Below, in pieces: positions 43,681-56,166 of a stretch of DNA of 64,000 bases. The DNA lies in the NCBI GenBank assembly GCA_032622095.1, contig CP136065.1:204362618-204426617 (forward strand), read 5' to 3'. Position numbers and translations under genes: made by a program. The number at the start of each line of letters is the position of its first letter. Positions within the stretch are counted from its first letter, which is position 1. The notes beneath the pieces are model-generated. The model was not told the DNA's origin, searched no databases, and was given only the letters and a program-made list of their open reading frames with translations. Origin of the DNA: Siphonodentalium dalli (lineage: Eukaryota > Mollusca > Scaphopoda > Gadilida > Siphonodentaliidae).

Positions 43681-46477
43681 AGGGTGCGTCGAAATACCAA
43701 GCAGTACCAAGCAGAACCAAGCTGAAGAAAACTAAGGCGGAAAATGACACTTAAAGCGTGTTTTGTGGTGTATAATGAAGAAATAAACCATAATAATGCA
43801 ACATGACGTGGTTTTATTTGACTTTTGATGACACAGCGAGCGTAAAACTAGAAAACAGTGCGGTGATCGCGAAAAACTTCAGCTTGGTATTTCGTCGTTT
43901 ACAGGTACTGCTTGGTTTATCAGCGATAGGTGATAATGGAATTACTTGGTTCGCGAAAAGACTAATAATTTCTATCACGACCAGAGGCGTTATTTCGCTA
44001 AAATCCGATTTGGATTCTGGATTCAGATTACAGATTTGTCCCCGTACGACTTGGTTCGGCAAAAGAACAGACCACAAATTTCCAGAATCAGTAAACGAAC
44101 AGACCGTAATCCTAATTTCGTGGGAATCCGATAGGGATTCGGATTCCGATTACGGACTCAAATGTTCGTAATGTAAACAAACCGAGATTTCGCCACCTCA
44201 GAGTTTAAAAACACAATAAAACATAAGAATCCGTCTCTTGTGTACAAATTATTGCAGAATATAAACGATCTATATCAAAGAAGTTTAAATGCGGAGACAA
44301 ATTTGTTTTATTGAATGTAAACTGGGAGAATATTACTGAAATTAGCCAAATAATAACGCTATTGATAGTAACGCTGGGGGAGCACTTCGGTTGATGGCGA
44401 AGAAATTGCAATTCATTGTTGATTGTCACTTTCATATGTCCATTTCATAATTCCATCCTTAAAATACCGCCCGAACGCATGTCGATTTCGAATTCGGCGG
44501 ATACGTCACCATTGACCGAGTTCATATGCACCTGCATGGATATGTCTTCTGCTGTGTTCGTTATTATAATGTTTCTTCTTATTCAAGAAATAGTAGGATT
44601 ATATGGTATCGATGGATTATCAGATACACGTATGTACTATCATCTAGTCTTAATGTTATAGCAATTTCATGTTTAACATGTTTTGTTTCGTTAAATGCAG
44701 TCGTTTTGCACAATAGTCTCTGTATAGACAACAGACACATGTTCTAGGGACGTGGCTAGAAGTTTCCTCAAATTTACGGCCAACTGCACCCCCCCCCCCC
44801 CCCCTTGAACCAAACATCAATCTCACAGGTTCGCAGAATTCAATTTGCTCCCCTTGGAAATATCCAATCTGACAAACACTAAGATTGGAAAATTACCAAC
44901 TTTTACTGGTTGAAAAAAATCAAACAATGAGAACAATGCCAACCTATATATGGTGTCAAATTAATGTCCAACTAATGTTGTGTCATGCATGAAATTTCCG
45001 ACTGCTGGAATGTACCAAAGTTTAGTTTAGATATATTTATTTCAAATATATGTCAAATTTAGATAACACATGATATATAACACATACATTTGTTTATACA
45101 TACAAAGGAATTGGGGGACAAGTACTGACTCACTTAAGGGTACCCCCTCTCCCAAATGTTATTACACTGAAAAAATAAATAATTAGTAATGGCAAAGCAA
45201 CGTTCATGACTACCAAAACAAGTTGAACATATATACAGATCACTGGACACCCCCTCTCCCGAGTTAGTCATAAGTTTGTATATGTATTTATTTAAAATCG
45301 GGTTTGTTTGTTTGTTGCGTTTGTTGGCTTGTACGTATCATTATTTGAAACAGTTAGTCAAAATAATCCTGATTTTCCTCACGTATGAATGACTGCACAG
45401 CTTAGCAAATTGTACCAAAAATCGGGGTGGGGGTCGAGACACACAAGCAACCCCTGTCGTCACGTCCCTGTTCAACTGACAAGTTTCGTGTGTTCTTCAC
45501 AACATCTTTGGAATTTGATTCAGGAGGCCTAGAGCTGTCATGTTTAGATATGCTTGCCAACATCAATAAACACACTTTAACTTGAAAAAAAAGATGCGAC
45601 TAAGTCGGATTGGCAGCAAATTATGTGCCGTGTATATACACATAGACGAAAAGCATGATTTCACAACAAACATGCACTTTATAAATATAAGATACAAATG
45701 ATACTTTTGTCAAATACATGAGCCATGTTTGACGCTGGGAGAGATTTTCGGAGACCACGTGGATTTCAAAATCTGACCTAGAATCCGAAATTAGCTCCGC
45801 CCCCCGTAATCGGCTTTGGATTCTCAATCCGGATTTTAGCGAAATTACGGCTCTGTATAATATCGACTTGTTTAAACTGCGAATCTCATGACAATCCTCG
45901 GCACATACACCACATGGATAAAGTATTGACTTTGAAGGCATGTTGTAATTTACTCAGATCAATGATCAGAATGGCGAAATAGAAAATATGAGACCTCTAT
46001 ATAGGCATGGATATGACACCATCAACTCATTTAATCATCACTTATATATTGTTTATTCAACCATTTTGGTTTCTATGTAACCTGTGAAACCTTGCTTGAA
46101 TATCACTGTCAAAACATCCCTGAAATATTTTCGGTAAGCCAGAGTAAGCCGCGATCGCACATCGATAATTAATCAGCAACAAAGGCTCTACCGCGCAGTG
46201 CCATATGTTCCCGAAAATTAATTATCACCTATCGCTGATAAACCAAGCAGTACCTGTAAATGACGAAATACCAAGCTGAAGGTTTTCGCGATCGCCGCAG
46301 TGTTTTCTAGTTTTACGCTCGCTGTGTCATCAAAAGTCAAATAAAACCACGTCATGTTGCATTATTATGGTTTATTTCTTCATTATACACCACAAAACAT
46401 GCTTTAAGTGTCATTTTCCGTCTTAGTTTTCTTCAGCTTGGTTCTGCTTGGTACTGCTTGGTATTTCGACGTTCCGC
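43681..46477. mobile_element. Level 3: foldback with inverted ends of about 250 bp, carrying an insertion
   Basis: The left end AGGGTGCGTCGAAATACCAA continues through repeated ACCAAGCAG words for about 250 bp. The right end (about 46228-46477) is its reverse complement apart from the outermost bases. The flanks TAATAT (43675-43680, 46478-46483) are a 6-bp duplication within the satellite. Length without the inner insertion would be about 925 bp. It has no coding capacity; the frames at 42915 and 43803 are repeat-derived. Confidence 0.88.
43983..45854. mobile_element. Level 4: 1.87-kb element inserted in the level 3 foldback
   Basis: The ends read AGAGGCGTTATTTCGCTAAA and, reverse-complemented on the right, AGAGCCGTAATTTCGCTAAA. 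The empty site is seen in the sister copy at about 43092 (GACCAGTATAATATCG). The borders are therefore exact to one or two bases, though a clear target duplication is absent. Sub-terminal GATTCGGATTCC-like words are repeated. A C-run lies at about 44788-44804. No transposase is recognised. Confidence 0.8.
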
Positions 46478-46524
46478 TAATATATACTAAATAGTAAAAT
46501 AAAAGTTTGAACTTGTTTTCTGAA

Positions 46525-47255
46525 TGCAGATTTTTCAAGAATGGAGGTGTCATCGTCCCGTCGATAAAAACACTACTTTTACCATCAGAAAACAAGTTCA
46601 AACTTCTATTTTACTATTTAGTATATATTAGACTAACATTTTCTGCAAAAATCCGTCACCCAAACATGAAAATGTGAACATAATGCTAGTTTTTCTGTTA
46701 AGATTTTCGACGATTTTCGTTCGGCGGAATGGAGATTTTTCAAGAATGGAGGTGTCATCGTCCCGTCGATAAAAACACTACTTTTATCAGCAGAAAACAA
46801 GTGCAAACTTCTATTTTACTATTTAGTATATATTAGACTAACATTTTCTGCAATAATCCGTCACCCAAACATGAAAATATGAACATAATGCGAGTTTTTC
46901 TGTTAAGATTTTCGAAGATTTTCGTTCGGCGTAATGCAGATTTTTCAAGAATGGAATTGTCATCGTCCCGTCGATAAAAACACTACTTTTACCATCAGAA
47001 AACAAGTGCAAACTTCTATTTTACTATTTAGTATATATTAGACTAACATTTTCTGCAAAAATCCGTCAGTCAAACATGAAAATGTGAACATAATGCTAGT
47101 TTTTCTGTTAAGATTTTCGACGATTTTCGTTCGGCGGAATGGAGATTTTTCAAGAATGGAGGTGTCATCGTCCCGTCGATAAAAACACTACTTTTATCAG
47201 CAGAAAACAAGTTTTTCTGCAATAATCCGTCACCCAAACATGAAAATGTAAACGA
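46525..47255. repeat. 208-bp satellite, right arm (reverse orientation)
   Basis: Four units of the same satellite as the left arm, now as the reverse complement. The word CACCCAAACATGAAAATGTG lies near 46658, with counterparts near 46863, 47070 (variant CAGTCAAACATG) and 47230. Confidence 0.9.
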
Positions 47256-47501
47256 AATATGACTTTTAGTGTTTAGATTATCGTCCCAGAAGTGATAAAT
47301 TTCCCTAATTTCGACGCTTCGTTATTCGAACGCCCACCGTTCAGCATACGCTCAATTTTATCGGGAAAACATCACATTCGTATAGAGTAGATACAAATAA
47401 ACAAGTTGAGACCATGTTTGTGCCTCTAAACTCTTTCATTTCCGAATAAAATGACTTTTAAATATTCGTTCCGTCCCGTCCCGTCTTTTAGACAAATCGT
47501 T

Positions 47502-47804
47502 AGTGTAAACATATTTTTATTTCCAAATCCAAACATAATACACACAATACACAAGTGACATAAATATATAACATATAAGAGATAAATGTATGGAAATGAG
47601 GATCAGACATCAAGCCCGAGGGCTTATATGAAGTCTTCTCCTCTTTGGCGACATGCCCCTTCCTCAATAAGTGAGGGAGGTGTATCGATCAGACGGGAAA
47701 GGATATAAATAATGTTTTTTTAAAGGAGAAGTAACTAAGTTTGAGTTGGGGATGGAAACAGCGGGAAGATAGTGTTGGGGATAACAGGAGGCAGAGAGAG
47801 AGAT

Positions 47805-47841
<37 letters not shown>

Positions 47842-49126
47842 TAGAGTGAGAGAGAGAGTGAGAAAGTGGAGGGGCAGAGTTTTCAATAATTTAGTTGCTG
47901 CGTGATGAAAATTATGCTCGTAGTGATATGCATGCGTCAGGCTCCATGGGAGGGGGTCAATCGCAATGGCCAATTCCTATTTCAATGGTGTTCACTGTGA
48001 ATATCGCTGCATTCTTCATGTAGAATCATTTCACGTATATACAGGATAGTGACAAGTAAGTAACTTACAAAATAATTGTTATCGGAAGACATTTAGTACT
48101 ACATATATAATGGGGAACATCGTGCTGCCGCATAACGCGGCCGGAATCCAAAGCAATTTGTTACCCATACAGATCATGGAAATCTTTTTGTTTTCATAAT
48201 ATATGTCTGTACTGCATTAAATATTTGTTTGTTTTCGCGAAGACTAAGCTCCCTTGACCCCTGCATTAGTGTATTCTCAGATAAGGCAACATTTGGTAGG
48301 GAGTCATATAGTTCTCTTCTGGGCTCTTGATAAAATGTACATTCAAAGAGATAGTGGTAAGTTGTCTCAAATTCCCCACATAAACAGAAGGGGAATTTTT
48401 TTACATGGTTATCTGTCAGGTCACCACTCAGGTGGCTGCAGTTCAATCTTAACCGGGTGTGAAGGATATGAGATTTACGGGATTTACTATGATAAAAATA
48501 GGCAGGTGGACGTATATTGTCCCTGTTCAGTTCTTTTTTGAAGTCTTCGATTGTACTGCAGCTTTTTATAGTTTCCGGTAGTTTGTTCCATTCGGTAATT
48601 GTAGATGGTAAGAATGAATCCATATAATAGTCATAGTTAATATTCGAGGGTAGTCTTATATGTTCAAATCTGAAATTATATCTGGAATTGTTTGCCTGGA
48701 TTGGTCGTACATAGTTTCTCAGGATTGATGGAGCAGTTCCACGTATCATCTTAAAAAATTGGCATAGCTTGTGTTTTCTACGACGTGAAGAAAGGAGTTC
48801 CCAGCCAGTTTCTGATAAAAGGCGCGCATTACTCGTACTGATGGTTGCACCTGTTACTATTCGGGCCATTTCGTACTGTACCTTTTCAATGTCATCACTA
48901 AGATAATCGGGGCAGTTATCCCACACAGGGGAGGCATATTCCAGTATTGGTCGGATAAATGTGTAGTGTATTTTTTCAAGCGTTTCTCTACTTAGTTTAT
49001 ATCTATGTTTTCGTACTAAATTTACACGACCCCATGCTTTATCGAGCATATATCTTATGTGGATACCCCATGAGCCCATGTTATCGAAAGTAAGTCCCAG
49101 ATGTTTATGGCTGTCAACCTCGATAA
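47502..49126 (-). mobile_element. 5'-truncated non-LTR retrotransposon insertion
   Basis: It is bounded by a perfect 14-bp duplication TTAGACAAATCGTT (47488-47501 and 49127-49140). The same words are contiguous in the other arm of the level 2 foldback near 41878, which shows the empty site. The minus-strand coding part is the end of an RT polyprotein, so the 5' end of the element (at 49126) is truncated, as expected for target-primed reverse transcription. The 3' part (47502-48170) is untranslated and has no long poly-A at the junction. A GA microsatellite lies at 47793-47860. Confidence 0.93.
48174..49126 (-). pseudogene. CR1/Jockey-type reverse transcriptase, C-terminal end
   Basis: The frame is open from the truncation point at 49126, entering as EVDSHKHLGLTFD, to a stop at 48174. 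Recognisable parts are the post-RT region (HIRYMLDKAWGRVNLVRKHR, then FIRPILEYASPVWDN), FLPSTITEWNKLP, and a C-terminal zinc-knuckle-like motif (CLCGEFETTYHYLFEC). No frame break is seen over about 317 codons, so the copy is young, but it lacks the endonuclease and the catalytic YADD core. The ATG at 49077 is internal and not a true start. Confidence 0.92.
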
Positions 49127-49599
49127 TTAGACAAATCGTTCCGTCCCGTCCCGGAAAATCGTCCCGTCCCGTCTTTTAGTAGATCCCCATTTTTGGTGTT
49201 AAAATTACTACATCATACCATATCTCTATCTGATATGCAGAAAGTGTTGGTTCATTTAGATTTTCCTGCCATTTGGAGCCGAAATATTTATTTTTTGCTG
49301 AAAAATCGCTCTTTTTCACAAAAATTATATTTTTCAAACATTATCATTCAAACGGATATTGCAATAATGCCGAAATATTTAGTCCATATGGTGTAGTAGT
49401 TATCTGCCAAGCATATGCAGAAATGCAGAAAGAAGTTAACAGAAATTTTCAACGGTTTGCGAGGTACTGGATTTTAGCTACCCCTCCCCAAACACGTTTT
49501 TGGTCGAAAAATACATATTTTTGATAACAACTTTACAAACATGTTCTAATTGATCTTAATGGGACCCAGTATGCATCTTGTACTGAAAGTTTTGTCCAG

Positions 49600-50150
49600 A
49601 GATACCGTTAAAAGATTACATATGTGTTCATGCTTCCATACCCCAGACCACCAGTTACAACAACAACAATTATTGTATTGATAACAGGTAATTTTGCATT
49701 AACATCGGTGTTAAGTTCTAAAACCTTTGTTATAAACAACACATGACCAACTATATAATTCATATGGCTCAGTAGTTATATCTGGACATCACAGGTATTT
49801 ATGATATTAAACGACAACACAGACTTTTCTAAATGATTATAATGGGCATCTAATCATGATTCGTGTGGTGAAAACCTGATCCGTAGACACCGCAAGCGTG
49901 GTTATAGATGTCCTCAGGCTTTCAAAGCTCCAGTTACAACAACAACAAAACATTTGATTTATAACATGTCATTTTATATTAAGATATAGCGAATTTGAGA
50001 AACTCAAGTATTTGTTCTAAACGACACATAATATTGAATAACATATACAGAAAAAAATTCTTGTTGCTGCCATAGTGATTGTTAGGGTCCCTCTAAATCG
50101 ACCAAAATATGAAAACAATGAGATCGAAACTAGTCTGACCAAGGTGGAAG
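49600..50150. other. Level 1 interior, left part
   Basis: Two CCAGTTACAACAACAACAA words, near 49640 and 49930, mark a diverged repeat of about 290 bp. No coding region is supported. Confidence 0.5.
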
Positions 50151-52900
50151 CGTTAGTTCAAATATATTCTGTGTTTTGAGCCCCCCCTGCCCTATTAGAA
50201 GTCTTGAACACACCACGAACTGAAAGAGTATGATCTCAATATTAAGAATCATGTAACTGTACAAAGGATAGTTACATAAGGAAATACATAATGTTTATGG
50301 ATGGGTTTGTTCCAGAAATAGTGTGGCACTTTACAAACGAGGCTGCGTGGCAAATATGACGGGCGAATTTTCTATTTTTTCTAGAACACTCTACACGATT
50401 TAAAGACTTGAACACAATACGAACTGAAGCTATATGCTCTCTATATTAACTGGAGATGGAATGAAAGGTAGTACTATCAGAGAATACATAATTTGTATGG
50501 GTGGCTTGTGCCTGTGTCGCTTTACACAAAGTGGCTGATATATAAGAAAAACTTAGTTGCTATGATTTGAGTACCCCCTATACAATTGAAGTGTTAAAGT
50601 TGAACAAACCACGAACTGAAATGATTGCTGTAAATATTGACTGAGGATGTGGGCAAAGGATAGTAATATCGGGACATACATACTGTTGATGGATGCGTTG
50701 GTTGGTTCCCGAAAGCCTTTAGTAGTTTACAAAAAAATGTATAGCAAACGCCGAAGGCAAATTTTTTTTTTTTGTGGGACCCCTTTATAAACCTATTTAA
50801 ACTGTTGAACATACCATGCGCCGAATATGTATGCTTTTATTATTAACTCACAGTGTGAACGAAAGGTAGTGCAATCAGATAATATACAATTCATATGTGT
50901 AGTTTGGTTCCCACGATCCTTGGGTACTTTACAAAAGGCGGCTGGCAAATACCAAAGTTGAATTTTCTTGGAGCACCCTACCCCATTTAAAGTCTTAAAC
51001 ACACCGATGGATGGATATGCTCTCAATATTAACTGATGTGTGGACAAATGGTAGGTAATTCAGAAATGCAGTAGGTTGGTTGGTTTCAGAATGTCTGGAA
51101 CACTCTACAAAAAGTGGCTAGCAAAGAGAAAGGCGAATTCTCACTGTTTTGGGTATCCATAACCCTTTTAAACTTTTTAAGCACACACTGAACCGAATCT
51201 ATATGCTCTCAATATTAACTGAGTGTGTGAACAAAACGAAGTCCTTTAATGTATTATATACAATATGTGTGGGTTGTTTGGTTCCCGAAATCCTGGAGCA
51301 CTTTACAAAAGGCGGCTGGCAAATACGAAATGTGATTTTTTTTAGGCCACACTAACACAATGAACCAAAAGGATATGCTCCCAATATCAACTGATTGTGT
51401 AGATAAATTGACGCTATATGAAGAGTATAGTATATCAGGGTTTTGTGTGTCTGGGTCGCCTTACAAAAGGCGGTTGGTGAATGAGAAAGGCGAAAACTCA
51501 CGGTTATTGGGGGACTCCATTAACCCATTTAATATCTTGATCACAGCATGAACTGAGGTTATATTCAATCATACATAGCTGAGTGTGTGGTCGAAAGGTA
51601 TTGCTATCATGGAATTATTAATTGAGATGGGTGATTTGGTTGCCAGAAATCCTGGAGCACTTTATAAAAAGCGACTGGCAAACACGAAAGGCGAATTTTC
51701 TAAGTTGTTATGACCCCACTATCCCACTTGAAGTCTTAAACAAATGATATGCTCTCAATGTTAACTGAGTGTGTGAACAAATGGTAGTATTATCTGGAAA
51801 TACGAATATGTTAAGGGTGAGATGGTTCCGAAAGCCTATGGCACTTTACAACAAGCGGCCGGCAAACGAAAGCTAATTTTCACTGTTTCAGGAGATTCCA
51901 ATCCCTATTTGAAGTCTTGAACACACCACTGGCTCAAGGCATATGCTATCAATATCACCCGAGATTGTGACCGAATGACTGTTCTGTCAGAAAAGATGCA
52001 ATGCTCTCGCGAAACAATCGTTCGTAAGAACACCGTGGCACCTTACACAAAGCAGATGGCAACGATGAATGCGAATTTTAAGGGACCCCTACCCCATGTA
52101 AACCATTGAACCTATCACGAACTGAATGTATGTGCTCTCAATCTCAAACGACGATCTTGACAAATGGATATATCAAGAAATACACAAGTGTTATAGATGA
52201 GTTGGTACCCCACAGTCAGTGATACTTTACAAAAAGCGACTGGAAAATAAATAATGCGATTTTCAATGTTTTTATTAACCCGTTCCCAATTTGAAGACTA
52301 GAACACACCACGAACTGGAACGATATCCTCATTGACTGAGTGTATGGACAATGTAGAGTCAGTTGAACAAGAACGTACACAGTGTATATAGATGGGTTGG
52401 GTTTAGAAAGCATGAGCACTTAACGAAAAGTGGCTGGAAAATAAGAAAGGCAAAACTTTGAGAACCCCCTACTTTATTTGAAGTCTTGGAAGACACCACA
52501 TTGTGAAATGATATGACCTCAATATTAACCGAGGGCTTGACCAAAGGTTAGTTGTTATCAGGATATACACATGTGTTGGTTCCAGAAAGTCTGCACAATG
52601 TGACACTTCACAGCAAGCGGTTGGCAAATGTTCACTGTTGTATGTATCACTACCCTATTTGAAGTCTTGAACACATCATGTACTGAAGGGATTATGCTTC
52701 CAATATCAACATATATCGTGGCCGACACTTTGCGATATACAAGGCTGTATTGGTTTCCGACAAATAACAAAAATACAATGTTAACTGTTTATATGACACA
52801 TATATACGCTATTTTAAATCATGAAAACACCACGAACTCGAGGGACATGCTCCCAGTTTTAGCTTAGTATATGTGGACATAGGGTAGTTCTATCAGGAGG
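50150..52900. repeat. Degenerate satellite of about 185 bp
   Basis: Roughly 14-15 diverged units. Each runs through CACCACGAACTGAA, ATGCTCTCAATATTAACTGA, GTGTGTGNACAAANGGTAGT, a GGGTTGGTTCC block, CACTTTACAAAAGGCGGCTGG and CCCTACCCNATTTGAAGTCTTGAA. Identity between neighbours is modest, so this is an old array. It fills most of the level 1 element. Confidence 0.85.
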
Positions 52901-53296
52901 TACGCAATTTATCTGGGAGAGAGAGACTGTGTGGGAAAAGTTAGGATGTAATCCAGTTGGAGCTGATTGGATACAATGCTACACACATAGTTTCGTTGCA
53001 TGGAGCTGATTGGACACAATGATACACATATAATGTTGTTTGCGTCATTGATACGTCCGTCGCCGTGAGATTACAGACGATCTGCACGGTGGGGGTAAAT
53101 TTCGCACTCAGCAGGGTTTCAATGCTTTTCACGAAGTTTCCACAAATGACAGCGTTATGGAAATTGCTTTGTTTTCGAGATAAATGTTTGAACCCCGTCA
53201 ACTATTTTAATATTTTCGCGATCATGGCGATGACTCTTGTGTTCCACACAAAAGAGTATTTCTGATAAAATGACATTCGGTATGGCGCATAGAAGT

Positions 53297-53520
53297 TCAG
53301 TCATAGGACCACTGTAAGTAATGGTGTGCTGTTTCTATTTTGCCACAATGACAGAGAGGGGACGTTTTAATGTGATTACTCAATAGATCATAGTTCAAAG
53401 TACTGCATTTCAATCTTAAGCGAGAATGGAGTACTTGTGATATGCGACACTTACTGTATGTAATAGTAACTAAAATGGGTTGTTGTTGTTGTAATTTGAT
53501 GTCTGGAAGCCCGAACACGT
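53297..53520 (-). pseudogene. Second non-LTR reverse transcriptase C-terminal fragment
   Basis: The minus-strand peptide contains VLHSRLRLKCSTLNYDLLSN and CHCGKIETAHHYL, matching the order HTRLRLNCSHLSGDL ... CLCGEFETTYHYL in the element at 48174-49126. It is short, truncated at both sides and more diverged. It could be the remains of an autonomous ancestor or a separate insertion into the level 1 element. Confidence 0.75.
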
Positions 53521-54155
53521 CTTTAATCACTTAAGCAATGTCCCCGGGCTCAATTTTCAGCAAACGAATTACGTTGGGTCCCATTATGATCAATTGGGGA
53601 AAAAATGTAAAGTTCTGAAGAAAAATATGTAAGTTTTCGACAAAAAACGTGTTTGGGGGAGTGGTAGCTAAAATCCATCATTTCGCAAATAGTAATAAAT
53701 TGCTGTTAACTTCTTTCTGCATATGCTTGGTAGATAACTGCTTCACCATAAGCATTCAATATTTCGGCATTATTGCAATAACCATTTGAATGATAGTGTT
53801 TGAAAAATAATATTTTTGTGAAAAAGTGAGATGTTTCAGCAAAATATAAATATTTCGGCTACAAATGGCAGGAAAGTCTAAATTAACCAACACCTTTTCC
53901 ATATCAGGTAGAGGTATGGTATGATATAGTAATTTTAAACCCAACAATATTGGCAAATAGGTTAGGACATAGCCACAAGGCTCTCTTTACCACACTCGTT
54001 AATTTCTGGGAAAAGTCACTGGTGGGTACCGCTCATCGTCGATTTGACAATAGCCACCACCAATTTCGTTATTTTTCACTATCATTTTCGTCAACAGTAT
54101 ATATTTCTCCTTTAACAAATGTTGGGTTTAACCTGTTCTACCGTGGGTAGGGGTA

Positions 54156-55476
54156 TCTCGAAAACTAGAGCTCTTTTTCGATTTGGTCGCTGCACTAATA
54201 TGTTGTCGTGGGTGCAGTACGCTGTCCGACCGGGTGCGGACATTAATGGCTGACCGGTGTACACGCCTCGGTATGTGCACGTTATTAAAGAACGCAAATG
54301 GAGTCACGGCAGGGTTATACAGTTACTCGGCCGTGGTAGCACCTGGACCTCCACATAATCCTCAGCACATTGAGGGCGATGGAGTGTCGAGAATATAGAT
54401 AGATAGACCTTTCACAAAATCACTATTACGTTAGCATATACTGTCCTTGTAAGGTGAGCACCACACATACGATGGTTAATTGGTGAGACGGCATTTTCCC
54501 CACTATATTAAATTACACATATATTTGATGGAAAAGGTAATGTGTGTCTTTGAGATCACATTTTCTTATCCGTGTGTTATATATAATTCACACGGATATT
54601 GTTATATCGTCCCCAAGCAGGACAGGTGGCACAGTTCGTTTCACATAACAACCCCCGTGCGTAAAGATCGAATTTGGGCCGTATACTGGCAGGGTATTGT
54701 CCATAGCCGTAACCGTATTTGTGATTTTGCGAAAGGTCTCTATTCTTACGGTACGGTATACAATTTCGACACACATGCCACTGAAAATATATTCATTTAT
54801 TCATGTACCGTTACAGTGTCCGTTAAATAAAAAAGTAAATGATTTTACCCGATCTTTTTAATATCATTTAACTCGATCAGTACCGGTACCGGTGGTACCG
54901 GTACTATACCACGAAGGCTGTTTACTGGAACCAAGTCTCACTTTGTCCAGTCTATATTATAGGTAAGTACTATGCAAATTTATTCAGAATAGAACTTCAA
55001 TCCTCACAGTTTAAGTAAACACATTTAAAGGTTTCGCGTCCCAAAATGTTCACCAAATCATAGTCATTAACAGTTTAACACCCACTTACCCATGCTAGGC
55101 CATACAAGTTCAAGCACTATATATAGCTCCACTAGTTAAGCAGCCATGGTCGATTACTTTCAAGAGTCTCAGTCCGCGGAGTTGTCTTCTTTTTCAAAAC
55201 ATTCCACACATACTAAAGATACGGATGTAATGGCCTTCGCGGTCGGTATTGCTAATAAATGGTCATTTCCGTTAAAACCGCAACAAACAGAAAGAATATT
55301 AAAATGTATATATAGGCATACTTAAATTGTTCTTATACCGCTCATATATATCGCGTATAGATATATCGCGTATATAGATATATAGTATTTTTTTTTGGAA
55401 ATAAAGTTTATTTGTGCATAAGTGTCATAATAACAGAGCACCGGGTCCGGTCAACATGCAAACCTATATAAGACCA
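54156..55476. other. Non-coding stretch with a small hairpin
   Basis: A short hairpin, ATCCGTGTG ... CACACGGAT, lies at about 54569-54598. A GGTACCGGT-rich palindromic patch lies at 54880-54905. The frame 54480-54830 (116 codons) has no recognised domain and competes with frames on the other strand. Confidence 0.5.
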
Positions 55477-55843
55477 TGCAGACCCCAAAACCAATAGTAA
55501 AAAATTCAAAACATGTGATCAGGTACAACAGTGAAATAAGAAAAACAAAAGGAAACAACATAATAATTAATTGCTCAGCAGAAAATGAGGGCAGCTTCTG
55601 GTTGGGGTCAGACAATTAAATACTATAGAGATGTACTTGAGGGACAACAGGGCTGTAATGTAGAGAGATGATACAATAAACAATACATGTAGGCCTACTT
55701 GGTTCAATCAGGAACTTTGGTTAAATTGCCACCAAGTTGTTTACAAGATACTGACATAGTTCATGCTAAAAATCACCGCCACTCAATATTTCAGCGTTGA
55801 ATGGGTCTCTATGAACCACTGTCCTAAAAGAAATCGTCACGGT
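55477..55843. repeat. 367-bp direct repeat, copy 1
   Basis: It is nearly identical to 56167-56534 in the same orientation (offset about 690 bp), from CAGACCC to AAATCGTCACGGT. It has no coding capacity. The ends are not inverted, so an LTR-like or simple duplication origin is possible. Confidence 0.88.
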
Positions 55844-56166
55844 GTTATAACAGTATTATACTTCTTACATTAAAGAGCGCATTTTCAGAAAGGAACATAG
55901 TTTTGAAACATGCTAAATATATACATGTACTACTCATTATAGCTTCACATAATTAATGTTCTGACATTTTATAAATATATTTTACTTTATCAATATGGCC
56001 AGATCGAAGCCTCAATTTTGACACGGGAAATTATACGATTTTACATAAGGAATTTTAGCTATATATAACAGAATACATTCATAAATAAGGATTATAATAT
56101 GAGAAACATGGCGAGTTTTAAAATAACAGTAATTGTGTGGAAGCTGCCACGCAGTCTTTTTTACAG
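55844..56166. other. Spacer between the direct repeats
   Basis: AT-rich sequence of 323 bp. No primer-binding site, polypurine tract or coding frame was recognised. Confidence 0.5.

Larger units (their letters stand above)
41827..49188. mobile_element. Level 2: giant foldback with GGGGATCTACTAAAAGACGG ends
   Basis: The ends are GGGGATCTACTAAAAGACGG and its reverse complement, followed inside by GACGGGACGGGACG words. The flanks show a 6-bp duplication ATTTTT (41821-41826 and 49189-49194). The intact partner arm of level 1 has only one copy at this point (ATTGTT in reverse complement near 53944), which confirms the insertion. The two arms match for more than 350 bp of non-satellite sequence and then carry copies of a ~208-bp satellite in opposite orientation; the symmetry point is near 46525. 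No transposase is seen. Confidence 0.9.
41611..54155. mobile_element. Level 1: old element with inverted ends of about 0.6 kb, split by an insertion
   Basis: The left end 41611-41826 plus 49195-49600 is the reverse complement of about 53560-54155. Shared words include TACCCCTACCCAC, ATATACTGTTGACGAAAATG, TCAAATCGACGATGA, ATTGCAATAATGCCGAAATA and AATGGGACCCA. The right arm is uninterrupted; the left arm is cut at 41826/49189 by the level 2 element. The interior is mostly a satellite of about 185 bp. Without the insertion the element would be about 5.2 kb. No transposase is seen. Confidence 0.85.

Noticed and set aside
42915-44171. Two similar frames starting MTWFYLTFDDTASVKLEN
   Set aside because: The shared part is the inverted end of the level 3 foldback, and the two frames diverge as soon as the element copies diverge. 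This is repeat-derived rather than a gene pair.
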